This document shows, piece after piece, positions 16,752-24,800 of a DNA stretch of 37,987 nucleotides; within the stretch, counting starts at the first letter, position 1; each line of letters starts with the position of its first letter. A program made the position numbers and the translations under genes. Origin of the DNA: Herpetosiphon llansteffanensis (GTDB lineage Bacteria; Chloroflexota; Chloroflexia; Chloroflexales; Herpetosiphonaceae); contig NZ_PUBZ01000118.1 in assembly GCF_003205875.1 (NCBI RefSeq), forward strand, positions 1 through 37,987. The letters are read 5' to 3'. The notes under the pieces were generated by a model, which was not told the origin of the DNA, did no database searches, and saw nothing but the letters and a program-made list of their open reading frames with translations.

Positions 16752-17297
16752 ATGAAGTTTTTTGTGCGGGTTGCAGCGATTATTATCCGTGATGACCATG
16801 TGCTGGTGCATCGCTCTGAGCAGCAAGGCCGTAGCTATTGCGCCCTACCAGGCGGTCACCTCGAGGTGGGTGAGACGACCGAAGATTGCGTGGTGCGTGA
16901 GTTTGCCGAAGAATTTGGCGTAGCAATTCAGCTTGAGCGGCTGGTGTATATTGCCGAGGGCATGTTTATGGCTGGGCGCAAAAAGCCCAAGCCCAAACAC
17001 GAAATTGTGTTTTATTACCGAGCGCACTTGCAAGATCCCATGGTTGTGGTGCGCTCTCGCGAGGAACCAACAATTTATGCCGATTGGTTACGCCTTGATA
17101 GCGATTTGGCTGCGTTGTATCCCCAATGGCTGCGTTCGATGTTGCCGAGCGATTATCAGCACAATTGGCGGGACTGTCCACGCCAGATTATTGCCAATGA
17201 GCTGATTCAGCCGCCAACAACCACGATTCGCCAGCTTTATTCGGGCGATGGCAGCACAAAATCGTCGTCGCTAGGAGCTGGCGTTGCTAATTCGTAA
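16752..17297 (+). CDS. Nudix hydrolase
   Basis: This 181-residue protein has a perfect Nudix box: G35-x5-E41-x7-R49-E50-x2-E53-E54-x-G (GGHLEVGE...REFAEEFG). It should hydrolyse a nucleoside diphosphate linked to another group. The substrate cannot be read from the motif. The ATG at 16752 begins just before the first beta strand (FVRVAAIII) and follows a G-rich stretch; the upstream in-frame extension from 16689 lacks domain character. Its 3' end overlaps the convergent PEGA-like gene by 61 bp. It is divergent from the aminotransferase gene, with a GGATAGC (16670-16676) / GCTATCC (16695-16701) inverted repeat between them. Confidence 0.87.
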   Translation: MKFFVRVAAIIIRDDHVLVHRSEQQGRSYCALPGGHLEVGETTEDCVVREFAEEFGVAIQLERLVYIAEGMFMAGRKKPKPKHEIVFYYRAHLQDPMVVVRSREEPTIYADWLRLDSDLAALYPQWLRSMLPSDYQHNWRDCPRQIIANELIQPPTTTIRQLYSGDGSTKSSSLGAGVANS

Positions 17298-17536
17298 CGC
17301 ATCACCATCGCCAAGCGATCAATATCGCTAATCAGCACTTCTTGTTGGCCGCGTGCTTCGCTTACCAACATGCCGCTATCGCCAACTTTAATGTCGTAGA
17401 GTGCTTGCGATTGCAACACAACCAAGCGATGATTACCTGCGGAGATGAGCACTGGTACTTTGATTTTGTTGACCAACAAATCGCCATCAAGCAAAACCCG
17501 CGCCGTATTAGGAGGAGGACTATCTACTATTGTCAT
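17237..17536 (-). CDS. Small PEGA-like protein, hypothetical
   Basis: This is a 99-residue ORF starting MTIVDSPPPNTARVLLDGD. The ATG at 17536 is preceded by GAGGG at about 9 nt, better than the more distal in-frame ATGs. The stretch ARVLLDGDLLV...PVLISAGNHRLVVL resembles a PEGA domain, a small beta-rich module common in kinase- and surface-associated proteins. There is no signal peptide and no membrane segment. It converges with the Nudix gene and shares 61 bp with its 3' end. The C-terminus is acidic (SDDDFVLPSPE). It is supported by the ribosome site and protein-like composition, but function is unknown. Confidence 0.55.
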   Translation of the reverse strand: MTIVDSPPPNTARVLLDGDLLVNKIKVPVLISAGNHRLVVLQSQALYDIKVGDSGMLVSEARGQQEVLISDIDRLAMVMRYELATPAPSDDDFVLPSPE

Positions 17537-17572
17537 AACCGGAACCCTCATTGAGTAATTGTGTCGCATCAT

Positions 17573-17792
17573 ACCATAAAGCTTTTTGGGCTTCGCAGGC
17601 CTGTATCCAACTATCCATCAAACGGATCAAGGGCTTTGTTTGTTCCCAAAGCCCTAAAAGCCGAGCTTTGGCTGTAATCGAGGCCAGCAAGCAGCGGTTA
17701 AGATTCCATCAAAAGTCTGAGCATGGCTTTGAATTTAGCCCTCACCTAGTCTTTGCAAGGGTCGTTTTTAAGAATTGATTGTTGTGGAGTGT
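17573..17792. other. Spacer without recognisable gene
   Basis: I see no convincing coding or RNA feature in this stretch between the PEGA-like gene and the palindromic repeats. A 75-codon open frame begins at 17551 but lacks a ribosome site and protein-like composition. Confidence 0.5.
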
Positions 17793-17927
17793 TCCCTCAC
17801 CCCCAGCCCCCTCTCCCACTGAAACGCGGGCGAGGGGGAGCCGACCATGGTTTACCAACACATGGCGGTAAACCACGAGATTAAAGCCCCTCGCCCGTTG
17901 GACGGGAGAGGGGTTGGGGTGAGGGGA
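17793..17927 (-). repeat. Palindromic intergenic element, copy B (inverted)
   Basis: The reverse complement starts TCCCCTCACCCCAACCCC and ends GGGGGTGAGGGA, matching the copies at 15271-15406 and 35812-35948. The arms and inner hairpins are conserved, while the central 40 bp differ and contain their own small inverted repeat (TGGTTTACC...GGTAAACCA). Confidence 0.75.
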
Positions 17928-17954
17928 TCTTAAGAACCTACCCTTGTAAGCCGA

Positions 17955-17995
17955 CCCCCTCGCCCGCGCACGGGAGAGGGGTTGGGGTGAGGGGA
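17955..17995 (-). repeat. Half copy of the palindromic element (copy C)
   Basis: Only one arm is present, CCCCCTCGCCCGCG through GGTTGGGGTGAGGGGA, in the same orientation as copy B, 27 bp after it. It looks like a truncated or partly duplicated element. Confidence 0.65.
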
Positions 17996-18003
17996 TATTA
18001 ACC

Positions 18004-18034
18004 CGTATTCGTGCGCTTCGCGTCCTTCGCGGTT
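18004..18034 (-). repeat. CGAAG-type word repeat upstream of ssrA
   Basis: Read on the minus strand it gives AAAACCGCGAAGGACGCGAA followed by GCGCACGAA, the same CGAAG/CACGAA word family as in 41-280 but inverted. Confidence 0.45.
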
Positions 18035-18119
18035 TTAGTAGCTGATCCCTGAACCCCTAACGCCCGATCCCCAAACATACCAATTCCAACAAAAGTCTTA
18101 TAAATAGTTGTAATGAGTA

Positions 18120-18128
18120 TGCTATAAT
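18120..18128 (+). promoter_or_regulatory. Extended -10 promoter of ssrA
   Basis: TGC-TATAAT: a perfect -10 at 18123-18128 preceded by a TGn extension at 18120-18122. No good -35 lies at the usual distance, as is common with extended -10 promoters. Transcription would start near 18135, giving a short 5' leader (with a small CCTC/GAGG hairpin) that is trimmed to the mature tmRNA end. Confidence 0.6.
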
Positions 18129-18160
18129 GCAAAGACCTCGAACGCAGAGGCCTAACACCT

Positions 18161-18519
18161 GGGGATGCTTGGTTTCGACAGGGAGGGCCGATCGTAAGTG
18201 GCAAGCCGAGACGCTGAGCCTCGTAAAATCGGCAACGCCATTAACTGGCAAAAACACTTTCCGCGCTCCTGTAGCGCTTGCTGCCTAATTAAGGCAACAC
18301 GCCTCTACTAGCCTCAGCCCGATGGGCTTGTAGCGGCGACATTTAGTCGGGTCGCTCCCTTGGTTATGTCTGTGGGCTAGGGGCTAAGATTAACAGGCTG
18401 GTCGTGGCCCGCTTTGTCTATCGGGTGGTGCTACGATAAGATTTAATCAATAGACTACGCTTGTAGATGCTTGCGGTTTAACTTTTTGGACGCGGGTTCG
18501 ATTCCCGCCATCTCCACCA
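18161..18519 (+). ncRNA. ssrA: Transfer-messenger RNA (tmRNA)
   Basis: The 5' end GGGGATGCTTGGTTTCGACA and the 3' end GGGTTCGATTCCCGCC...CTCCACCA are the two halves of the tRNA-like domain. The GGGGATG start pairs with CATCTCC, and the T-arm and CCA are genome-encoded. Total length is 359 nt, typical for one-piece tmRNA. It rescues stalled ribosomes and tags nascent proteins for proteolysis. Reading back from the TAA at 18286-18288, the tag frame gives ATPLTGKNTFRAPVALAA if the resume codon is GCA at 18232. The hydrophobic VALAA ending is typical. The resume codon is my guess; the C-terminal part is secure. Confidence 0.96.
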
Positions 18520-18528
18520 AGATCGCGC

Positions 18529-18556
18529 AAATCCAGTCACTTCAATGGCTGGATTT
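18529..18556 (+). terminator. Intrinsic terminator of ssrA
   Basis: AAATCCAGTCA (18529-18539) pairs with TGGCTGGATTT (18546-18556) with one wobble around a 6-nt loop, followed by GGCGTTTT. It begins 10 bp after the CCA end. Confidence 0.75.
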
Positions 18557-18562
18557 GGCGTT

Positions 18563-20335
18563 TTAGAGCTGTTTGAAAAAGTATTGGTAGATGCCATTAC
18601 ACACTAAGCTGCCGCCTAAAGCATAAAAGAATGCAGTTAATGAAAATGGATTAAACGCCCCGAAAATATAAATCGCATACACGCTGCCTGCTAACAATGC
18701 CCCGCCAATGCTCAACAACAGCTGCACGATCACATCATGTTTGCGCTCAGCAAACATCATTGTCCAAATAATGCCAATTAATGCGCCAACCGCCGCCTCA
18801 ATCAAGAGGCTGTTGTTGGGATAATAGACTACCGCCAAAACGATGCTCAGGAATACAGCACCACCACCGAATCCAGCGATCAAGGGCCATAAATCGCCAG
18901 TATCTAGCTTGGGAAGCGTGCCTTGGGCTAGTTGAACCTTCAATTTGCGCCGCTGCGGTTTTTCAGTGCCAACCCGAATTTCAAAGCTTACGCTGGCAGA
19001 TTGGCCAGGCGTTGGGTTCCGATCAAGATCTAAACCAAATTGAAACTGTTGAGGCTGATCGGGCACTACGTAAAGCTCTGGTGGCCCAACTTGCAACCAG
19101 CCTGGCGCATCAACGGCCTTAATATGCGCCGCCCGATTGCGTGCCGTAACCGTCAACGGCGTGGCGGTCATGCCATCCAACGGCAACATCACGGTGTTGT
19201 ATTCAAATTTAACTTCAGCAGCCAATAAATTTGGCGCTAAACTGCCAACCAAAAAATCAAGCACCCGCTCTGGACGTTCGTTTTGCACCAGCATACGATG
19301 AACTTTGATCGCCAATTCAGTGTATTGATGCTGGCGTAACCATGTGTTGAGATCGCCGTTAACCAAGGCATGCAAGCCATAGCCCCAATCGGCCTGAATT
19401 GCTTGGGCCAAATCATGGCCAGTGTATGGCGTGACTCCGCTCGGAAACTTAAACGGCTGAACGAGCGTTGGTTCAAGCGTTTCCTCCAGCAGATCTCGAA
19501 AAATGGTGGCGTTAGGCCGTTGGCTTAAATCTTCATTCAGTGCGCGGCCAAGCACTTGTTGCATGCGTTGGGGCAGGCTCGCCAATTTTGGGAATTGTAA
19601 TGGGTGTTGGGTTGGATCATCATCAGTTAGCAGTTGATAGATGGTGGCGGCTAAATTATAAATATCGCTGGCCGGATAGCGCTGATTGCGATATTGCTCA
19701 GGCGCGGCGTAGCCAGGCGTGCCATAGGTTTTGCCAGCACCGCTGATTGCGGCTGCGCCAAAATCGACCAAAAACAGCTCGTTACTTTCACGATCACGAA
19801 TCAAATTGGCGGGCTTAATATCGCCATGCACAATTGCTGGCTTGAGCGCATGCAAATATTCCAAAATTTTGCAGACCACAATCCCATCACGCAGCACTTG
19901 CTCGAATGGCCGCGCTTTACCAGCCATAAAGCTGCCGTCAACCAGAATATGGCTTAGCCCATGTTCCAAATCACGGCCAGCCACATATTCCATCACAATG
20001 GTGGCAACCCCGTCTTCCTCAAAATAGGCAAATACTTGGGGAATTTGGGGATGGCGCAGCTTGGTTAGCAACTCGGCTTCGGTGGCAAACATGCGCCGCG
20101 ATTCGCTGCCGCCTTGGAGTTGCGTGCGCTTCAAAATACATTGACGGTTGAAGGTACGCGTATCTTCGGCTAGGTAGATTTGGCCAGTGCCGCCCTCGCG
20201 CAAGGGTTGAAGCACCCGATATTGACCCATAACCAACGCACCAGCTACCAGCAGTTGAGGTAGCGGTGCGTTACAGTGATCACAGGTAGAGTTTTGGGCA
20301 TTGGCAACGGTTGTGCCACACGCAGGACATTGCAT
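18563..20335 (-). CDS. Zinc-ribbon membrane Ser/Thr protein kinase
   Basis: This 590-residue protein begins with a zinc ribbon (C3-x2-C6...C18-x2-C21). A Hanks-type kinase domain (about 38-290) follows, with G-loop EGGTGQIY, ATP-anchoring K69, catalytic HGDIKPAN (170-177), DFG (191-193) and APE (211-213). The catalytic loop has HGD in place of HRD, a 'non-RD' kinase. A beta-rich middle region (about 370-480) precedes three or four membrane segments at the C-terminus (about 487-575). The kinase therefore faces the cytoplasm, anchored by its C-terminus. The ATG at 20335 directly precedes the zinc ribbon; the ribosome site is weak. It is convergent with ssrA. Its substrate is unknown. Confidence 0.87.
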   Translation of the reverse strand: MQCPACGTTVANAQNSTCDHCNAPLPQLLVAGALVMGQYRVLQPLREGGTGQIYLAEDTRTFNRQCILKRTQLQGGSESRRMFATEAELLTKLRHPQIPQVFAYFEEDGVATIVMEYVAGRDLEHGLSHILVDGSFMAGKARPFEQVLRDGIVVCKILEYLHALKPAIVHGDIKPANLIRDRESNELFLVDFGAAAISGAGKTYGTPGYAAPEQYRNQRYPASDIYNLAATIYQLLTDDDPTQHPLQFPKLASLPQRMQQVLGRALNEDLSQRPNATIFRDLLEETLEPTLVQPFKFPSGVTPYTGHDLAQAIQADWGYGLHALVNGDLNTWLRQHQYTELAIKVHRMLVQNERPERVLDFLVGSLAPNLLAAEVKFEYNTVMLPLDGMTATPLTVTARNRAAHIKAVDAPGWLQVGPPELYVVPDQPQQFQFGLDLDRNPTPGQSASVSFEIRVGTEKPQRRKLKVQLAQGTLPKLDTGDLWPLIAGFGGGAVFLSIVLAVVYYPNNSLLIEAAVGALIGIIWTMMFAERKHDVIVQLLLSIGGALLAGSVYAIYIFGAFNPFSLTAFFYALGGSLVCNGIYQYFFKQL

Positions 20336-20400
20336 AAGTTGATCTCAATCAAAGGCTTTTACGTATGATACACGTTTACGCAACTTTGCCCAAAAGGTAG

Positions 20401-21177
20401 CTACTGCTGCCGCCGCTCATTGGCCAAGATTGCCAAAACTTCTTGTTGCAAGGCTGCATTTGTTGCCACTGCATCTGGACCCCAAATGGTGGCTTCGCCC
20501 GCCCAAGTGCTAAAATGGCCGCCAGCCTCACGCAAAATTGGCAGTAGTGGTGCGCAATCCCATGGGTTCATCGCTGGATCAAGCATAATTTCGGCGCGAC
20601 CAGTTGCCACCAACACGTAGCCATAGCAATCGCCCCAGGTGCGCTGAAGTTTGGTTTTGCTCACCAGTTGCGCGTAGGCATCAGATCGTTTCATAGCTGA
20701 AGTTACCGAGGTCGTTAGCAAGGTAGCCTCAGCCAGTGTCGCGACGTTGCTCACATGCGCTGGCCGACCATTCCAGCTACAGCCCAAGCCATCGGCTGCC
20801 GCTAGCATCTCATCGAAAGCAGGCAAATAGACCGCGCCCACACTGGCCTGGCCCTTCACTTCTAGCCCAATCAGCACGCCATAAAACGGCACACCATGAA
20901 TAAAAGTTTTGGTACCATCAATCGGGTCGATGATCCAGCGATAATCAGCATCGCCCTGCTGCTCGCCATGTTCTTCGCCAATAATCGTATGCGTCGGAAA
21001 ATAGCGCCCAATACATTCCCGAATAATCGTTTCGGCCTCGCGATCAGCTCGCGTAACTGGCGTTGAATCGCCTTTGGTTTCAACTTGAACATCGGCCCCA
21101 AAATAGGCCAGCGTGCGCCGACCACCTAAATAGGCAGCTTCGGTCGCAACATCCAACAATTCGCGCAAACTTGGCAT
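20401..21177 (-). CDS. Inositol-monophosphatase-family phosphatase, probably HisN-type
   Basis: This 258-residue Mg2+-dependent phosphatase has the metal-binding motifs IIGEEHGE (E68-E69), DPIDGTK (84-90) and NPWDCAP (204-210). The stretch GDCYGYVLVATGRAEIMLD resembles histidinol-phosphate phosphatases of this superfamily, which catalyse the penultimate histidine step, but inositol-phosphate or related activity cannot be excluded. The ATG at 21177 is chosen because GGAAGG lies 9 nt before it. The upstream ATG at 21186 abuts that site directly. It follows marR by 27 bp on the same strand and may be read through from the marR promoter. No other histidine genes are in the window. Confidence 0.85.
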   Translation of the reverse strand: MPSLRELLDVATEAAYLGGRRTLAYFGADVQVETKGDSTPVTRADREAETIIRECIGRYFPTHTIIGEEHGEQQGDADYRWIIDPIDGTKTFIHGVPFYGVLIGLEVKGQASVGAVYLPAFDEMLAAADGLGCSWNGRPAHVSNVATLAEATLLTTSVTSAMKRSDAYAQLVSKTKLQRTWGDCYGYVLVATGRAEIMLDPAMNPWDCAPLLPILREAGGHFSTWAGEATIWGPDAVATNAALQQEVLAILANERRQQ

Positions 21178-21204
21178 GGCTTGCATCCTTCCATAGCAAC
21201 ACAA

Positions 21205-21678
21205 TTAGCGTGAGCCATGGTAGTTGGCCGCATCTAAACGAGCAAGTTCCTGCACAAAGCGCTGCACAATATTGGCCAAGAGTGCCAATTCGTGATTGTT
21301 GAATTGCTCCATCAGCTGCGACATATCGCGATAGCGTTCTGCATTAATTGCTTCAATCTTTTTGCGCCCTGCATCCGTAAGCTCTACGAACACCACGCGC
21401 CGATCTTGCTCGTCGCGCTCACGAGCCACCAAATCGTTGTTGATTAGCCGATCAACAATGCCGGTTAATGTGGCTGGTGCGTGCTGAGTAATGCGGCCAA
21501 GGTCACTCATACTGGCGCGGCCTTGGTGGGCATCGAGGGCAATTAATAAAATTGCTTGCGAAAGCGTTAAGCCCAAGCGTTCCATGGTTTGGCTGCTTTG
21601 GCGATGCGAGAGCCAAGTCAATTGACGAATCATATCGGAGATCGAGCTGAGTAGTGAACTACGATGTTCATCTTCCAT
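21205..21678 (-). CDS. MarR-family transcriptional regulator
   Basis: This 157-residue winged-helix repressor has the family pattern: an N-terminal dimerisation helix, LTLSQAILLIALDAHQG, recognition helix region ITQHAPATLTGIVDRL, and the wing RERDEQDRRVVFVELTDAG with the conserved D-x-R-D-R-R segment. The start at 21678 has AAGGA at a good distance and gives the usual family length; the frame is open further upstream but through the promoter region. It is divergent from the RND pump gene, the classic arrangement for a local efflux repressor. TTGTGAACAATTGTGAA sits in its 5' leader and could be its operator. The ligand is unknown. Confidence 0.92.
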   Translation of the reverse strand: MEDEHRSSLLSSISDMIRQLTWLSHRQSSQTMERLGLTLSQAILLIALDAHQGRASMSDLGRITQHAPATLTGIVDRLINNDLVARERDEQDRRVVFVELTDAGRKKIEAINAERYRDMSQLMEQFNNHELALLANIVQRFVQELARLDAANYHGSR

Positions 21679-21690
21679 AACGTTTCCTTG

Positions 21691-21707
21691 TTGTGAACAA
21701 TTGTGAA
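21691..21707. promoter_or_regulatory. Putative MarR operator in the marR leader
   Basis: TTGTGAACAATTGTGAA contains TTGTGAA twice with a 10-bp period (one helical turn) and the inner palindrome CAATTG. It lies between the predicted marR start site (about 21719) and its ATG, a natural place for autorepression. Assignment is by position and symmetry only. Confidence 0.45.
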
Positions 21708-21725
21708 AAACCACAGTACCATGCC

Positions 21726-21754
21726 ATTTTAGGGCGATTGGCATCTTGACACAA
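21726..21754 (-). promoter_or_regulatory. marR promoter, overlapping the pump promoter
   Basis: On the minus strand TTGTGT (21749-21754) and TAAAAT (21726-21731) are separated by 17 bp. The -35 box shares bases with the -35 of the divergent RND promoter (21746-21751), so the two promoters are back to back and could be controlled by one bound repressor. Confidence 0.55.
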
Positions 21755-21773
21755 AATTCACAAATCTTATAAT
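21746..21773 (+). promoter_or_regulatory. RND pump promoter (consensus sigma70)
   Basis: A perfect TTGACA (21746-21751) and perfect TATAAT (21768-21773) are separated by 16 bp. Such a strong promoter for an efflux pump normally needs repression, consistent with the neighbouring marR. Downstream, CGTGCCGAAA occurs twice (21780-21789 and 21843-21852), 63 bp apart, as possible additional regulator sites. Confidence 0.75.
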
Positions 21774-21863
21774 AGTTCGCGTGCCGAAATATTCTCGACA
21801 TATATAATCGTAACGACAAATAATCTTGCCGTCAAACATTTTCGTGCCGAAAGGAGCCACGTA

Positions 21864-24800
21864 GTGTTGTGGTTTACACGTCAATCGCTTAAGCGCTCGC
21901 CAATTACGATCATGATCTCAGTGGTCTTGATCATTGCGGGGCTGGTTGCTTCAGCAGGACTGAAACGGGAACTCTTCCCGGATATTTCCTTCCCCATCGT
22001 CAGCATCACCACGATCTATCCGGGGGCTTCTTCTGAAACCATGGATAGCGAAGTGACATCGGTAATCGAAAAGGCCGTTAATGGCTTGTCGGGCGTTCAA
22101 GCAGTTCAATCAACCTCATCAGAAAGCTTTGCTTTTACCATTTTGACCTTTGATGTTGATGTTGACCCCAAAGATGCCAAAGTTGAGGTTCAAGAGAAAA
22201 TTAGCTCGTTGAGCTTACCCGAGAATGCCCAAAAACCAACGATTGGCACGTTTAACTTCAATTCGTTGCCGATTGTCGTGGCCAGCGTCAGCGGCGCAAA
22301 CCTAAGCGACGTGCAAGCCAAAGTCGATGGCGAACTCGTGCCAGCCTTGTCGGCCATTCCTGGTGTGAACAATGTGGCGGTAACCGGCGGCGAGCAAGAA
22401 AAAGTCTTGGTTACGCTTGATCCTGAGAAGATGGCGGCCAACAAGTTAACTCAAGCTCAAGTTGTACAGTTCTTGCAAGCCAATAACTTGGTCTTTCCCG
22501 TAGGCACAATTACCGATGAAGGCCGTTCGTTGCCGTTGCGGATTACCCACAAATATAGCTCAACCAACGAAATTGAAAACGTTGTGGTTGGAATTAAGGG
22601 TGTTGATCTGAGTGGCGGAGCTGGCGCTGGCCTTGGTGGCGCAACTGGTGGTTTTGGTGGCGCTGCTGCTCAACCAACAGCTGCCGCAACGCCTAGCCCA
22701 ACCCAAGCTCCAACCCAACCCGTCACCACCAGCTTGATTCCGGCTGCATTGCAAGGGTTTGGCATTACTGCGCCGGAGCAAATTACGCCTGCAGTTGTTG
22801 CTCAATTCCCTGCTGCTGGGTTAAGTCAAATTACCTTGCCATTGGCATTGGCGTTGAGCGACGAAAGCCAAGCTGCTTTGGCCGAACGCTTGCCCGAAGC
22901 TGAAGTGCCAGCTGAATTTGCTACCTTTGGCATTACTGCGCCGGAGCAAATTACGCCAGCGGTAATTGGCCAATTGCCAGCTGCCGGTTTGGCTCAGTTT
23001 CCAGTCAACTTGGCTTTGGCCTTGCCTGAAGCTAGCCAAACTGCGTTGGCTGATGCTGTGGCTGCTGCTCCTGCAGCTACTCCAACTCCGAGCACTGGTG
23101 CAAATGCCTTGCCAGCTGAATTTGCTGCCTTTGGCATTACCAGCCCTGATCAAATTACACCTGAGTTGATTGCACAAATTCCAACTCAATTCTTATCTGC
23201 CTTTACGCCTGAAATAATTGCCTTGCTTTCAGAAGAAAGCCAAGCAGCTTTGGCGCAAAAGCTCAACAATCCCGATGCAGCTGGTAACACTGGTGTGCCT
23301 GAAGCATTGCTCATTCGCTTGAAGGATGTGGCGACGGTTGAAGTTGGCGCAGTTGGCGGCAGCACCGTAACTCGTACCAACGGCCAAGCCAGCTTGGGCT
23401 TGGAAATTTCCAAAGATACCACTGGCAACACGGTTGAAATTGTCGAAGCTGTTGAAGCTGAATTCGCCAAGTTCAACGATGGTAGTCTGACGATTCAAGT
23501 CGTTAGCGAACAAGCCACCCCAATCAACCAAGCTGTTAGCGCAGTGTTGACCGAAGGCGCAATCGGCGCAGTCGTGGCGATTGTGGTGATCTTCTTGTTC
23601 TTGCGTTCGTTGCGCACAACCTTGGTAACCGCAGTTTCAATTCCACTTTCCATTATGGTGGCCTTGATTCTGATGCGTTTGCAAGGCTTCTCGCTCAACG
23701 TGATGACCTTGGGCGGTCTTACCGTCGCGGTCGGACGGGTGGTCGACGACTCGATTGTGGTGTTGGAAAACATCTATCGCTACTTGAATAAAGGCGCGAA
23801 TCGCCGCGAAGCAGTCATCGAAGGCACCAAGGAAGTTGCTGGCGCGATTACCTCATCGACCTTGACCACCGTGTGTGTGTTCTTGCCTTTGGGCTTGGTC
23901 GGCGGGATCGTCTCGAAGTTCTTCTTGCCCTTTGCCTTAACCGTAACTTATGCCTTGTTGGCTTCGTTGATTGTGGCGATTACGATTGTGCCGCTCTTGG
24001 CCTATCTGTTTATTCGCCAAACCAAAGAAGAGCCAGAAAATACTTGGATGCAACGCGCCTACACGCCAGCCTTGACCTGGGCTTTGCGCAACCGCGCTTG
24101 GACCTTGTTGATTGCCTTTGCCTTGTTGCTGGGTAGCTTTGGTTTCGTCAACTTCTTGAAATTCACCTTCTTGCCTGATAGCAGCGAAAAGTTGATTTCA
24201 ATTCAGATCAACACGCCATCGGGTACTGACCTTGAAACCACCGTTGCCAAAGCCGATGAAATTGAAAAATTGTTGTTGCCGCAACGTGAAGCAGGCAAAG
24301 TGCGCGATATTCAAACTGTAATTGGGAGCGCAGGTGGTGCAAACGCAGCCCGTGATCAATCCGGCGGGGCGAGTGCTCCCGATAGCGCCCGCTTCAGCTT
24401 GACGATCGATAACGAAAAAGTAACCGACCCTGATGCCTTTGCCAAAGAGCTGGAAACCCAAATCAAAGGCGTTGCTGGCCTTGAATCGGTAACTGCCGAA
24501 GTTGTTGCCCAAGGCGGCGGCCCGGGCAATGCTGGCCTCGACATCACCTTGGTTAGCTCGGATATTAACAAACTGCGCGAAGCCAACGACAAAATTATGG
24601 CCGCAATTGGTGGCAATAAAGTCAGCGATCGTTTCGACATTGCCAACGTCAAGAGCAGTTTGGCCGAAGTTCAGCCAGAGCTTGAAGTTGCGGTTGATCC
24701 TGCCAAGGCAATCAACAGTGGCACCAGCACAGCCCAAATTGCTTTGCAAATTCGCGCAATGCTAACTGGCGAAAACGCTGGTACGGTTCAATTGGATGGG

